From: Alphaproteobacteria bacterium
GTDB lineage: Bacteria; Pseudomonadota; Alphaproteobacteria; Rickettsiales; SXRF01
Reading direction: 5' to 3'
Length of the DNA: 64,000 nucleotides
Assembly: GCA_020049775.1 (NCBI GenBank)
Contig: JAGVLO010000004.1
Location: 186,001 to 250,000 of the forward strand
Under the pieces are notes generated by a model that saw only the letters and a program-made list of their open reading frames with translations, was not told where the DNA came from and did no database searches. How positions within the stretch are numbered: position 1 is the stretch's first letter; each line of letters starts with the position of its first letter. Position numbers and translations under genes: made by a program. Positions 19,732-31,196 of this stretch are shown in pieces.

Positions 19732-19832
19732 GTCATACCGGCGAAGGCCGGTATCCATTTTGAAAAAACAAAAAGAGAGGCAACAGAAGAAAAAACATAA
19801 AACAGATAGATTCCGGCCTACGCCGGAATGAC
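19732..19832. repeat. Inverted-repeat (REP/MITE-like) element, copy 2
   Basis: gtcatACCGGCGAAGGCCGGTatcc ... gattCCGGCCTACGCCGGaatgacc; same architecture as 17826-17910. Confidence 0.75.
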
Positions 19833-19882
19833 CAAATATTTTTCATCAACTCTTTCCCCAATAAAAAGTAAGGAAAAAATCT

Positions 19883-21469
19883 ATGTCCAAACCCATCCCC
19901 AAAGTTCTCATTGCTGATAAGCTCTCCACACAGGCCATCGACGTTTTTAAACAAAAAGGCGTACAGGCTGATGTAAAAACCGGACTCACACCGGAAGAAA
20001 TAATCAAAATCATTCCCGAATATGACGGCCTCGCCGTGCGCTCCGCCACCAAGGCGACTGCCGCGCTGCTGAAAGCCGCAACCAGGCTCAAGGTCGTTGG
20101 CCGCGCCGGTATCGGTGTCGACAACGTGGATATTCCTGCTGCCACCGCGCAGGGCATCGTGGTGATGAACACGCCGTTCGGCAACTCGGTTACCACCGCC
20201 GAACACACTATTTCGCTGATGATGTCGCTCGCCCGCCAGATTCCGCAGGCCAACGCCTCCACCCACGCAGGCAAGTGGGAAAAGAACGGTTTCATGGGTG
20301 TGGAACTTGCAGGCAAAACACTCGGCCTTATCGGTGCGGGCAATATCGGCTCTATCGTGGCCGACCGCGCGCAGGGCCTGAAGATGAAAGTGATTGCGTC
20401 TGATCCGTTCCTGTCGAAAGAACGCGCCGATGCGCTGCATATCGAAAAGGTAGAGCTGGAAGATTTGTTCAAGCGTGCCGATTTCATCACGCTGCACACG
20501 CCGCTCACTGATTCTACCCGCAATATCCTGAACAAGGACTCGCTGGCGAAATGCAAAAAAGGTGTTCGCATCATCAACTGTGCGCGTGGCGGCCTCGTGA
20601 ATGAAGCTGACCTCAAGGCGGCGATTGAATCCGGCCATGTGGCGGGCGCGGCGCTTGACGTGTTCGAAGAAGAACCGGCAAAAACCAACGTGCTGTTCGG
20701 TATGCCGCAGGTGATATGCACGCCGCATCTGGGCGCATCCACCACCGAAGCGCAGGAAAATGTTGCCGTGCAGGTGGCCGAGCAGATGGCCGATTACCTG
20801 ACCAGCGGCGCGGTTACCAATGCGCTCAACATTCCGTCTATGTCGGCGGAAGATGCCGCCAAGCTGAAGCCTTACCTGATGCTGGTTGACCAGCTCGGCA
20901 GCTTCGCAGGGCAGCTCACGGAAACGGGCCTCAAGCAGGTGAAGATTGATTATGAAGGTAAGGCAGGCGCGCTCAATACCAAGCCGCTCACCGCTGTTGC
21001 CATCAAGGGCCTGCTCGCCCCGATGACAGAAGGCGTCAACATGGTCAACGCTCCGGTGATTGCAAAGGAACGCAATATCGAAGTCAGCTCCACCAGCCAC
21101 GACCGCGCAGGCGACTATAACACGCTGGTTCGCATTACGGTGGTTACCGAAAAGCGCACGCGCACAGTAACAGGCACGCTGTTTGCCGACCATCCGCGCA
21201 TTGTGGAAGTCAACGGCATCAAGCTGGAAGCAGGCCTCGGCAAACGCATGCTCTATATCAATAACGACGACAAGCCGGGCTTCATCGGAAGTTTGGGTAC
21301 TGTACTCGGCAAGGCAGGCGTCAACATCGCTTACTTCCATCTTGGCCGTAACGAGGCAGGCAGTGAAGCCATCGCGCTGGTGGAAGTCGACCAGCCCGTA
21401 TCGGCGGAAGTGCTGGCAGAAATCGCCAAGCTGCCCAGCGTGAAGCAGGTGAAATTCCTGAATTTCTAA
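19883..21469 (+). CDS. serA: D-3-phosphoglycerate dehydrogenase
   Basis: VGRAGIGVDNVDIPAAT, LGLIGAGNIGSIVA, NCARGGLVNEADL, C-terminal ACT domain. Confidence 0.97.
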   Translation: MSKPIPKVLIADKLSTQAIDVFKQKGVQADVKTGLTPEEIIKIIPEYDGLAVRSATKATAALLKAATRLKVVGRAGIGVDNVDIPAATAQGIVVMNTPFGNSVTTAEHTISLMMSLARQIPQANASTHAGKWEKNGFMGVELAGKTLGLIGAGNIGSIVADRAQGLKMKVIASDPFLSKERADALHIEKVELEDLFKRADFITLHTPLTDSTRNILNKDSLAKCKKGVRIINCARGGLVNEADLKAAIESGHVAGAALDVFEEEPAKTNVLFGMPQVICTPHLGASTTEAQENVAVQVAEQMADYLTSGAVTNALNIPSMSAEDAAKLKPYLMLVDQLGSFAGQLTETGLKQVKIDYEGKAGALNTKPLTAVAIKGLLAPMTEGVNMVNAPVIAKERNIEVSSTSHDRAGDYNTLVRITVVTEKRTRTVTGTLFADHPRIVEVNGIKLEAGLGKRMLYINNDDKPGFIGSLGTVLGKAGVNIAYFHLGRNEAGSEAIALVEVDQPVSAEVLAEIAKLPSVKQVKFLNF

Positions 21470-21495
21470 CACTTAATACAGCAACTTAAAGTTAC

Positions 21496-21530
21496 GTGGC
21501 CGTGGAGTTATTCTGCGGCCACTTTTCTTT
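21496..21530 (+). terminator. Intrinsic terminator after serA
   Basis: GTGGCCG-tggagttattctg-CGGCCAC followed by TTTTCTTT. Confidence 0.8.
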
Positions 21531-21573
21531 GACAATGTTAATTATTATTAATAGACTCACGTAAATTTAATAA

Positions 21574-22656
21574 ATGAAGTTTAAGAAAATGAACAGGGGT
21601 TCAACAGATACATCGTTGGCAAATAATCCGGCACAGCAAAAGTCGCGTGGCACTATCCTCGTTGACGCCAATGTCTTTTTCAATTTATACGCCGCCGTTG
21701 ACAGCAAGTTCCGTCCGTCTGCCACACAAAGCAAACTGCGCCGCTATATTGACGGGCTAAAATTCCTCAGCCATCAGGGTTATGACATCCTTATTCCCGA
21801 GATGGTGGCGTTTGAAACAGAAAACGTGATTTCCACCGGAGACGACGTTGACCGTTATTTCCGCCGTTCCGACGACACGCGCGACAAGGTCTATCGCGGC
21901 GACATGAAAAAATTCTTCAAGGACGTGGCCAAGGGTGAACGCTATCCCAACATCCACATCATCCCCACCGAAGAACCGTATGAAGCGGCAGCTTTCCTAA
22001 AAAGGGTGCATGACATTATTTCGCGCAATCCGCGCCCGTCGCCACAAGCCACGCGCCAGCTTGTAAGCCTGCAGCGCAAGCAGCGCGACGATTTTGGCGA
22101 TCAGGCAATTGAGGCGTTGCTCGAGCATGACGAAATACGCACGCATCACCAGCCGTTTTTTATTCTCTCTGATGACCATGAAGTAGAAAACAACGCCGCT
22201 AAATATCCGGATGTGAATATTGTCAATACGCGCGGCTTTATTGATGCATGTATCCGCAGCGGGTTGTGGGAAGGATTCGGGCTTGTAAAGGGCGTTACCT
22301 CGGAGCAGGTGATGGAAAGTATCGGCGAGCAGAACGAACTTGCCACGGGCATCAAAAATCTCGGCTACCGCGCTAACATAGACCTTACGGCCGGTGATTA
22401 TTCACACCGTTATATTTTGCATGATGGTAAAAGCTCCGACGCACATCCGCTCACCTCATCACTACGCGGGCTGGTCTATGATCTCGGCTGGGACGCAAAA
22501 ACAAGGGAAAACCAGATGCGATCTGGCAAGACCGTGCCGCGCATCAGTCAGGTAGAGACTTTTGTAAAGAAATACGGCAAGCAGCCGGACTACATGGCAG
22601 AGCGTGTAGTGGAAGAGCAGGCGGTTGACATCAAAAAGGCAGCGAACGAACGCTAG
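21574..22656 (+). CDS. PIN-like domain protein with C-terminal extension
   Basis: TILVDANVFFNLY, IPEMVAFETENV, RDDFGDQAI and FILSDDHEVE acidic motifs spaced as in PIN domains. Confidence 0.65.
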   Translation: MKFKKMNRGSTDTSLANNPAQQKSRGTILVDANVFFNLYAAVDSKFRPSATQSKLRRYIDGLKFLSHQGYDILIPEMVAFETENVISTGDDVDRYFRRSDDTRDKVYRGDMKKFFKDVAKGERYPNIHIIPTEEPYEAAAFLKRVHDIISRNPRPSPQATRQLVSLQRKQRDDFGDQAIEALLEHDEIRTHHQPFFILSDDHEVENNAAKYPDVNIVNTRGFIDACIRSGLWEGFGLVKGVTSEQVMESIGEQNELATGIKNLGYRANIDLTAGDYSHRYILHDGKSSDAHPLTSSLRGLVYDLGWDAKTRENQMRSGKTVPRISQVETFVKKYGKQPDYMAERVVEEQAVDIKKAANER

Positions 22657-22675
22657 CCTTAGTTAATACCCAAGC

Positions 22676-23404
22676 TTAGTCCATGTACTGGCCACCATTG
22701 ACCGACAGTGTCGAACCCGTGATAAACGCAGCATCGTCAGCCGCAAGGAACACCACGCAGCGCGCTACTTCTTCCGGCTCACCGAGGCGGCCCACCGGAA
22801 TGCCGGACAGAATGATTTTCATCACATCTTCCTTCACCGCTTTCACCATGTCGGTGGCGATATAGCCCGGCGCAATCGCGTTTACGGTAACGCCGCGGCT
22901 GGCGGTTTCACGCGCGAGTGCTTTGGTAAAACCAAAGATACCGGCCTTGGCTGCCGAGTAGTTGGTCTGGCCGAACTGGCCGAGCTGGCCGTTCATGGAG
23001 CTGATATTGATGATGCGGCCATATTTGCGTTCGCGCATGGAATCAAGGACCCAGCGCGTCATGTTGAACACCGAGGTCAGGTTGGTGTCGATAACATCCT
23101 GCCAGCTTTCCGGCGTCATTTTGTGCATGGCGCTGTCGCGGGTGATGCCTGCGTTGTTGACGAGGATGTCAACCGGCCCGCCCAGTTCCTTGGAGACCAT
23201 TTCAACACCCTGCCTGCAGGCTTCTACATCCGTGATGTCCCACTTGTAGGTGGCGACACCGGTGACTTTGGCAAATTCCTTGGCCACGTCGTCGCGGCTG
23301 GCGTAGTTGGCGGCCACCTTGTAGCCAGCGGATTTCAGGGCGATGGAAATAGCCGCGCCGATGCCGCGTGTGCCACCGGTGACGATTGCGATACGTTGTG
23401 TCAT
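22676..23404 (-). CDS. phaB: Acetoacetyl-CoA reductase
   Basis: SDR: VTGGTRGIGAAI, NNAGITRDSAMHKMTPESW, YSAAKAGIFGFTKALA, GGQYMD C-terminus. Confidence 0.94.
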   Translation of the reverse strand: MTQRIAIVTGGTRGIGAAISIALKSAGYKVAANYASRDDVAKEFAKVTGVATYKWDITDVEACRQGVEMVSKELGGPVDILVNNAGITRDSAMHKMTPESWQDVIDTNLTSVFNMTRWVLDSMRERKYGRIINISSMNGQLGQFGQTNYSAAKAGIFGFTKALARETASRGVTVNAIAPGYIATDMVKAVKEDVMKIILSGIPVGRLGEPEEVARCVVFLAADDAAFITGSTLSVNGGQYMD

Positions 23405-23424
23405 TTATTTAATCTCCAAAAAAT

Positions 23425-24609
23425 TTAATTGCGCTCTACGCACATAGCGACACCCATGCCGCCACCGATGCAAAGCGTTGCAATGCCTTTTTTGGCATCG
23501 CGCTTGTTCATTTCATACAGCAGGCCGGTCAGCACGCGTGCGCCGGACGCGCCCACAGGGTGACCGATAGCAATCGCGCCGCCATTGACATTGACCTTGC
23601 TCAAGTCCCATTTCATTTCGCGGTTCACCGAAATAGCCTGCGCAGCAAAGGCTTCATTGGCTTCGATGAGGTCGAGGTCATTAATGGTCCAGCCTGCTTT
23701 TTCCAGCGCCTTTTTGCTGGCGGGAATCGGGCCGGTACCCATGATAGCGGGGTCAACGCCTGCATGCGCCCATGACTTGATGGTCGCCAGCGGCTTTAGG
23801 CCGCGCTTTTCAGCGTCTTTGCGCGTCATCAGCATGACAGCGGCAGCGCCATCATTGATGCTCGATGCGTTACCGGCGGTAACCGTGCCTTCCTTGTCAA
23901 ACGCAGGGCGCAGTTTGGCGAGACCTTCGATAGTGGTGTCGGCGCGCGGGCCTTCGTCGGTATCAACGGTGATGTCGCCTTTTTTGCTTTTGATAACCAC
24001 AGGCACAATCTGGTCCTTGAACACGCCGGCTTTGATAGCGGCGGCGGCTTTATGCTGCGAGGCAAGGGCGAATTCGTCCTGTTCCTGACGGGTGATGCCG
24101 AACTGCTTGGCAATGTTTTCAGCGGTGTTGCCCATGTGGATATTGTGGAAGGGGTCAACCAGCGCGTCATAGAGCATGGTATCAACCATGGTGGCTGAAC
24201 CCATTTTCACGCCACCGCGCAGCGGAATAGCGTGCGGCGCCTGGCTCATGCTTTCCTGACCGCCGGCGAGTACGATGCTGCTGTCGCCGTTCTTGATAGC
24301 CTGATAACCAAGGCACACGGCGCGAAGGCCGGAACCACAGAGCTGGTTTATGTTCCATGCCGGAGTTTCCTTGGGTACACCAGCGTCGAGCGATGCGCGG
24401 CGGGCGGGGTTCGGGCCGCAATGCGCGGTGAGAATCTGGCCCATGATGACTTCTGATACGTCGCTGCCAGCCACTTTGGTACGGGTCAGCAGTTCCTTGA
24501 GTACGGTTGCGCCCAGTGCGTGCGCGGGTACTGAGCTTAAAGTACCGTTGAAGCTGCCAACGGCAGTGCGAACCGCGCTTACGATTACTACGTCATTTTC
24601 AGAAGCCAT
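23425..24609 (-). CDS. phaA: Acetyl-CoA C-acetyltransferase
   Basis: [69 protein letters not shown]. Confidence 0.96.
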   Translation of the reverse strand: MASENDVVIVSAVRTAVGSFNGTLSSVPAHALGATVLKELLTRTKVAGSDVSEVIMGQILTAHCGPNPARRASLDAGVPKETPAWNINQLCGSGLRAVCLGYQAIKNGDSSIVLAGGQESMSQAPHAIPLRGGVKMGSATMVDTMLYDALVDPFHNIHMGNTAENIAKQFGITRQEQDEFALASQHKAAAAIKAGVFKDQIVPVVIKSKKGDITVDTDEGPRADTTIEGLAKLRPAFDKEGTVTAGNASSINDGAAAVMLMTRKDAEKRGLKPLATIKSWAHAGVDPAIMGTGPIPASKKALEKAGWTINDLDLIEANEAFAAQAISVNREMKWDLSKVNVNGGAIAIGHPVGASGARVLTGLLYEMNKRDAKKGIATLCIGGGMGVAMCVERN

Positions 24610-24758
24610 GGGGAAATCTCCTACATTGAAAGAAGCCATGTATTTAGGAATCCACAGGGCGATTGTCCAGTCTTTTTATAATAAAAACCTATGGTTGTGC
24701 CATACTGCAACGCAGCAAGCGTTGGTACTCAGCCGATATATATATGGTTATTATAGGG

Positions 24759-25841
24759 TTATTGCGGCAAGGCGTGCAGCCACTCTGCGAGCGGCTGCCA
24801 GAGTTCGCGCTTTGCGTGGCTTCCCACAATCATACCGACATGACCTGCGCCGGGGTGGATGACATGGGCGTTCGGCATTTTACTGGCCAGTGGCAGCGCG
24901 CAGTCAAACGGCACCACATGGTCGTTGCGCGGAATGGCGATAAAGCAGGGTAGGCTGTATTGCGCGGGGTTTACGGCCTTGCCCGCCACCTTCCACTGAT
25001 TTTTTACCAGCTGGTTTTGCTGCGCCCAGCCAATCAAACAGTCCTGCGCCACGCCGCTGGTCATGGGGATGCCGTCATTTACCCAATGCTCAAGCGCCAC
25101 GAAATCGCGGGCAGCACGGCTTTCCGGCTGCAATTCATAAAAACGGCGGAATTTCTGCTCAAACACCCACGGGTCGCTGAGGTAAAACAGCGACTGTATA
25201 ATATCGGCAGGCAGGCTTTGCTGCATACGTATCATTGATTCGGCCATCGGCAGCCACTGGTTATCCAGCACAAAGGGGGCGAAGGCCTTGCAGCCAAAAT
25301 CCCACGGTGTAGCAAAGAGTGCTAGTGAAGACACCTGTTTAGGCTGGCGCAGGGCTGCGGCGAGCGCCAGCACACCGCCCATGCAATAGCCCGCCAGTGT
25401 AATTGGGCCGCCGGATGCCTTGCTGATAAAATCAATGGCAGGCTCTAATATTCCGGTGATGTAACCGCTACAATCGAAGCTTTTCTCATGCTCGCCTGGT
25501 GCGCCCCAGTCCAGCACCAGCGGGTAGATACCCTGCGTGGCTATAAAGCGCAGCATGCTGCGTTCTTCCTCGAGGTCGAGGATGTAATAGCGGTTGATGA
25601 GCGATGGTACGAACAAAGCTACCGGCATATCCGCGGATAAGGTAGTTCCTGCCGTGGCGCCATAATCGAGCAAGCGGGCATTGCCGCAGCGCCAGATGGC
25701 AGGCGGCTCGACTACATTGCGCGCGTAGGGGGTCTCGATATAGCGGAGTATGCCCTCCAGAAGGCTATTTGCGCGGTTTTTTGCTTCCTCGGCCACTGCC
25801 TTTTGCAGGGCTTCTGCTGCTGCTTTTGGGTTTTTTGACAC
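24759..25841 (-). CDS. phaC: Short PHA synthase-like protein (about 360 aa; GTG start inferred)
   Basis: GYCMGG fits the PhaC G-x-C-x-G box; PSLINRYYILDL, VLDWGAPG motifs and terminal H in GAGHVGMIVG; residues upstream of the GTG are low-complexity in the overlapping frame. Confidence 0.82.
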   Translation of the reverse strand: MSKNPKAAAEALQKAVAEEAKNRANSLLEGILRYIETPYARNVVEPPAIWRCGNARLLDYGATAGTTLSADMPVALFVPSLINRYYILDLEEERSMLRFIATQGIYPLVLDWGAPGEHEKSFDCSGYITGILEPAIDFISKASGGPITLAGYCMGGVLALAAALRQPKQVSSLALFATPWDFGCKAFAPFVLDNQWLPMAESMIRMQQSLPADIIQSLFYLSDPWVFEQKFRRFYELQPESRAARDFVALEHWVNDGIPMTSGVAQDCLIGWAQQNQLVKNQWKVAGKAVNPAQYSLPCFIAIPRNDHVVPFDCALPLASKMPNAHVIHPGAGHVGMIVGSHAKRELWQPLAEWLHALPQ

Positions 25842-26118
25842 CTTTTTCCCGCTGTTTTTCGAGTGCGGCAAGGCGCTTTTCGCACATTGCAAGGCGAAAG
25901 GCGAACTCAGCCAACAACTCATGGCCAGCATCAGGTGCATCGGCAGGTTTGGAAGTGGTAGAGGCCTTTGATTTTCTATCATATTCTGGCATTTGCATCG
26001 ACTGGAACATCTCCAGCATAGCGTGGATAAATTGTTTGTCACTAACGACAGTGGAAACCTGTTTTTGCCAAAGATCCATGAATTCCTTGGCTAATTGCTG
26101 GTATGGTGGTGGCTGCAT
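25765..26118 (-). CDS. Small PHA synthase partner-like protein (PhaE/PhaR-subunit-like)
   Basis: 117 aa, PPPYQQLAKEFMDLWQKQVSTVVSDKQFIHAMLEMFQSM helix, basic tail; overlaps the phaC 5' end by about 77 bp in another frame. Confidence 0.6.
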   Translation of the reverse strand: MQPPPYQQLAKEFMDLWQKQVSTVVSDKQFIHAMLEMFQSMQMPEYDRKSKASTTSKPADAPDAGHELLAEFAFRLAMCEKRLAALEKQREKGVKKPKSSSRSPAKGSGRGSKKPRK

Positions 26119-26148
26119 AATGGCCTTTTCTATGGATAATCGTTGCAG

Positions 26149-26162
26149 TTTTCCTAGGAAAA
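26149..26162. promoter_or_regulatory. Perfect 14-bp palindrome in the phaC/phaR divergent intergenic region
   Basis: TTTTCCTAGGAAAA. Confidence 0.5.
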
Positions 26163-26197
26163 TGGTACAAATCCGGCCATTCCCAAGGCGAATTTAC

Positions 26198-26212
26198 TAT
26201 GCATAACGCATA
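26198..26212. promoter_or_regulatory. Inverted repeat, candidate PhaR operator
   Basis: TATGC-ATAAC-GCATA between divergent phaC-side and phaR genes; TGC/GCA half-sites. Confidence 0.4.
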
Positions 26213-26249
26213 TTCGTCTATCACTCGTTAACACAGGAACTATATCATT

Positions 26250-26783
26250 ATGAAGGCTGATAAAAAAGAAAACGAGCCTGTCGTCATTAAAAAATATGCC
26301 AACCGCCGTCTATATGACACGGAAACCAGCGCGTATATTACACTCGAAGACCTGTGCGAACGTGTGAAGCAGGGGCGCGACTTTGTTGTGCGCGATGCCA
26401 AGACCGGTCATGATTTAACCCGTCAGGTACTTACGCAGATTATATTTGAGCAGGAAAGCAAGGGTTCGCAGATATTGCCCACCAGCTTCCTGCGCTCCGT
26501 TATCCGTTTCTATGATGACCGCATGCAGGATGTGCTACAGCATTACCTCGATGCCAGCATGAGCAGCTTCATGTCCAATCAGGATCGTATGCGCAGCGTA
26601 ATGGGCGAATTTTCACCGTTTAAGCAGTTTGATGGCAACCCCCTTGAAGACCTGACACGCCAGAACATGGCACTGTTTGAAAAGGCCGTTTCCATGTTCA
26701 ACCCGTTTGGCGCTATGTTTACCGGCAAGGAAGACGAGTCCGAGGACACCAAAGAATCCAAGGTACAGAGCAAGCGCGGATAG
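26250..26783 (+). CDS. phaR: Polyhydroxyalkanoate synthesis regulator PhaR
   Basis: VVIKKYANRRLYDTETSAYITLEDLCERVKQGRDFVVRDAKTGHDLTRQVLTQIIFEQE. Confidence 0.96.
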   Translation: MKADKKENEPVVIKKYANRRLYDTETSAYITLEDLCERVKQGRDFVVRDAKTGHDLTRQVLTQIIFEQESKGSQILPTSFLRSVIRFYDDRMQDVLQHYLDASMSSFMSNQDRMRSVMGEFSPFKQFDGNPLEDLTRQNMALFEKAVSMFNPFGAMFTGKEDESEDTKESKVQSKRG

Positions 26784-26804
26784 TTTTCCCTGATCGCAGA
26801 TACT

Positions 26805-26835
26805 AAAAAAAGCCACCTGAAAAGGTGGCTTTTTT
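26805..26835 (+). terminator. Intrinsic terminator after phaR
   Basis: AAAAAAAGCCACCT-gaaa-AGGTGGCTTTTTTA. Confidence 0.9.
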
Positions 26836-26876
26836 ATTGAGGAGAATTGACTAACTAGTTCGCAAAAATAATTCTG

Positions 26877-27086
26877 TTAGAAACCAAGGCCCGGGGTTGT
26901 GTCCTTCTTGGTGTTTTCCATGGCGGGCGCGTTGGCGCCTTTCAAATAACTCTGTTGTGCAAGAAAAATCTTGGTAGCCATATCACGTTCAGTGACCGCG
27001 GGTTCGTTTGCAGCTGAGGCCATCCTGCCGGTCGGCACCGCCCTGCCTTCTGCTTCGGTCATTTGTCCCCATGTAGGTACTGGCAT
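26877..27086 (-). CDS. Small hypothetical protein
   Basis: 69 aa with strong AGGAG Shine-Dalgarno (TTAGGAGAAGTTAAAATG). Confidence 0.6.
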   Translation of the reverse strand: MPVPTWGQMTEAEGRAVPTGRMASAANEPAVTERDMATKIFLAQQSYLKGANAPAMENTKKDTTPGLGF

Positions 27087-27224
27087 TTTAACTTCTCCTA
27101 AGACTACGAATAGCGTTGTTCTATAGTTTTAATTTAACTCATCCAGAATAAAAGTGGATGACATTTTGGTGAATCATACCCCAGTTGCTCTGTTACAGTT
27201 TTATTACGGCAAATAATCATTGTT

Positions 27225-27578
27225 TTACTGGGCATTAGCTTGGCTTCCCAACGCTTCGATTTTTTTGCGTATTGTTTCTTCAGGCTTATCGTCTTTAAAC
27301 AACTCGCGGATGGGTACGTCAAACATTTTCGCAACTTTTCTCGTAACATCAGTGGGCGGTTTGCGTCCTTCACCTGATACAACGACCTCGCCGTAGGCGT
27401 CTTTATCGAAATTCTGCATATCATATTGCTTGCTGGTGACGGCACGCAGAAATTCCTGATAACGACTAGGTTTTACAGCAACATAGGTCCAGTAGGGGCC
27501 GCCATGATCCATAGTGCCGAAGGTAAGCAGTAATATACGTGCGAGAGAATCGGGATCGTGCTGCGGATTGTCTGACAT
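27225..27578 (-). CDS. Hypothetical protein, paralogue of 27982-28314
   Basis: VAVKPSRYQEFL ... DAYGEVVVSGEGRKPPTDVTRKVAKMFDVPIRELF aligns with its neighbour; AAGGGA Shine-Dalgarno. Confidence 0.75.
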   Translation of the reverse strand: MSDNPQHDPDSLARILLLTFGTMDHGGPYWTYVAVKPSRYQEFLRAVTSKQYDMQNFDKDAYGEVVVSGEGRKPPTDVTRKVAKMFDVPIRELFKDDKPEETIRKKIEALGSQANAQ

Positions 27579-27596
27579 TAGATCCCTTACATTACG

Positions 27597-27842
27597 TTAT
27601 GCGCCGCGGCCGCCCACGCCTTCAGCCATACCAACAGCCTGCATGCGCGCTGCCATAAGTGCTTCCATACGGTCATTTTCGATTTTCATGGCAAAGCTTT
27701 CACGATCCATTTGCTGTTCGGCTGCGCTGGGGGCTTGATATTCCCTTGAGCCGCCAAAAGCCATCGATACAACTGCAGCACCTGCGATAACGCCCGCTGC
27801 TACTTTTGCCCCTTTGATAACTGAACCCCAAGACATGCTCAT
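27597..27842 (-). CDS. Small Ala/Gly-rich membrane-associated hypothetical protein
   Basis: MSMSWGSVIKGAKVAAGVIAGAAVVSMAFGG; AAGGA Shine-Dalgarno. Confidence 0.65.
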   Translation of the reverse strand: MSMSWGSVIKGAKVAAGVIAGAAVVSMAFGGSREYQAPSAAEQQMDRESFAMKIENDRMEALMAARMQAVGMAEGVGGRGA

Positions 27843-27981
27843 ATGTTTTTTCCTTAATGCCAAACCGCCAAAGGCTGTTATTTACTGGCTTACTTTAGCA
27901 TAACCGCTTGTTTTTGTGTATTGCAATTCTGTGAATCTTGACTGTTTTTAGATATCAGAAAAAACAATTTATTTTTAAAAA

Positions 27982-28314
27982 TCAGGCGCTTTCACTTTTG
28001 GGACCACCGCCGGACTGGGCATCTTCTTCTTTAATGCTATTAAACAGGGTGGTTGGGTCGGTCTGGTACATTTCGGCGACTTTAAGGATAATTTCGTCAG
28101 GCGGGGATTTTCCTTCGCCGGAAACAATAATTTCTCCATAATCTTCAAATGCATAGAGGTCAATCTTGCCTTCCTTCTGCGCATTAAGAAACGGCTGGTA
28201 TTTGCTTGGCTTAACTGCAACAAAAACCCAGCAAGGATTGCCGTTTTCGAACATCGCATACAATAAAACAATAGTGCGTGTCTTATCTTCGATAATTGGT
28301 TTTTGTTCTGTCAT
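27982..28314 (-). CDS. Hypothetical protein, paralogue of 27225-27578
   Basis: VAVKPSKYQPFL ... DYGEIIVSGEGKSPPDEIILKVAEMYQTDPTTLF. Confidence 0.75.
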   Translation of the reverse strand: MTEQKPIIEDKTRTIVLLYAMFENGNPCWVFVAVKPSKYQPFLNAQKEGKIDLYAFEDYGEIIVSGEGKSPPDEIILKVAEMYQTDPTTLFNSIKEEDAQSGGGPKSESA

Positions 28315-28367
28315 TGCCTTTTTTCTACATTTTTCCTAGGCCAGCTCGCGCTACTCATTGGCCATTT

Positions 28368-31043
<2,676 letters not shown>

Positions 31044-31196
31044 GTGAATCTCCTTTTTTCTACTGGCAATTTAAACTATAGCTTTTAAAATGAAATACTT
31101 AAAATAAGGTTACTTATGTTAAGTTTTCGACAGAATTGCAACCGACTGTCATCTGAAAGCTACGGATTTGCACGGTTATTAAGGAGTTGTTGACCA

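Noticed and set aside
19733-21472. 579-aa minus-strand ORF
   Set aside because: Fully antisense to serA, which has unmistakable motifs; His/Arg-rich composition typical of a shadow frame.
21574-22656. Toxin-antitoxin module at the PIN-like gene
   Set aside because: No adjacent small antitoxin ORF; neighbours are serA and phaB.
25842-26042. N-terminal extension of PhaC in the ORF track
   Set aside because: Sequence there is an out-of-frame reading of the upstream small gene (Cys/Arg/Leu-rich, no PhaC similarity).
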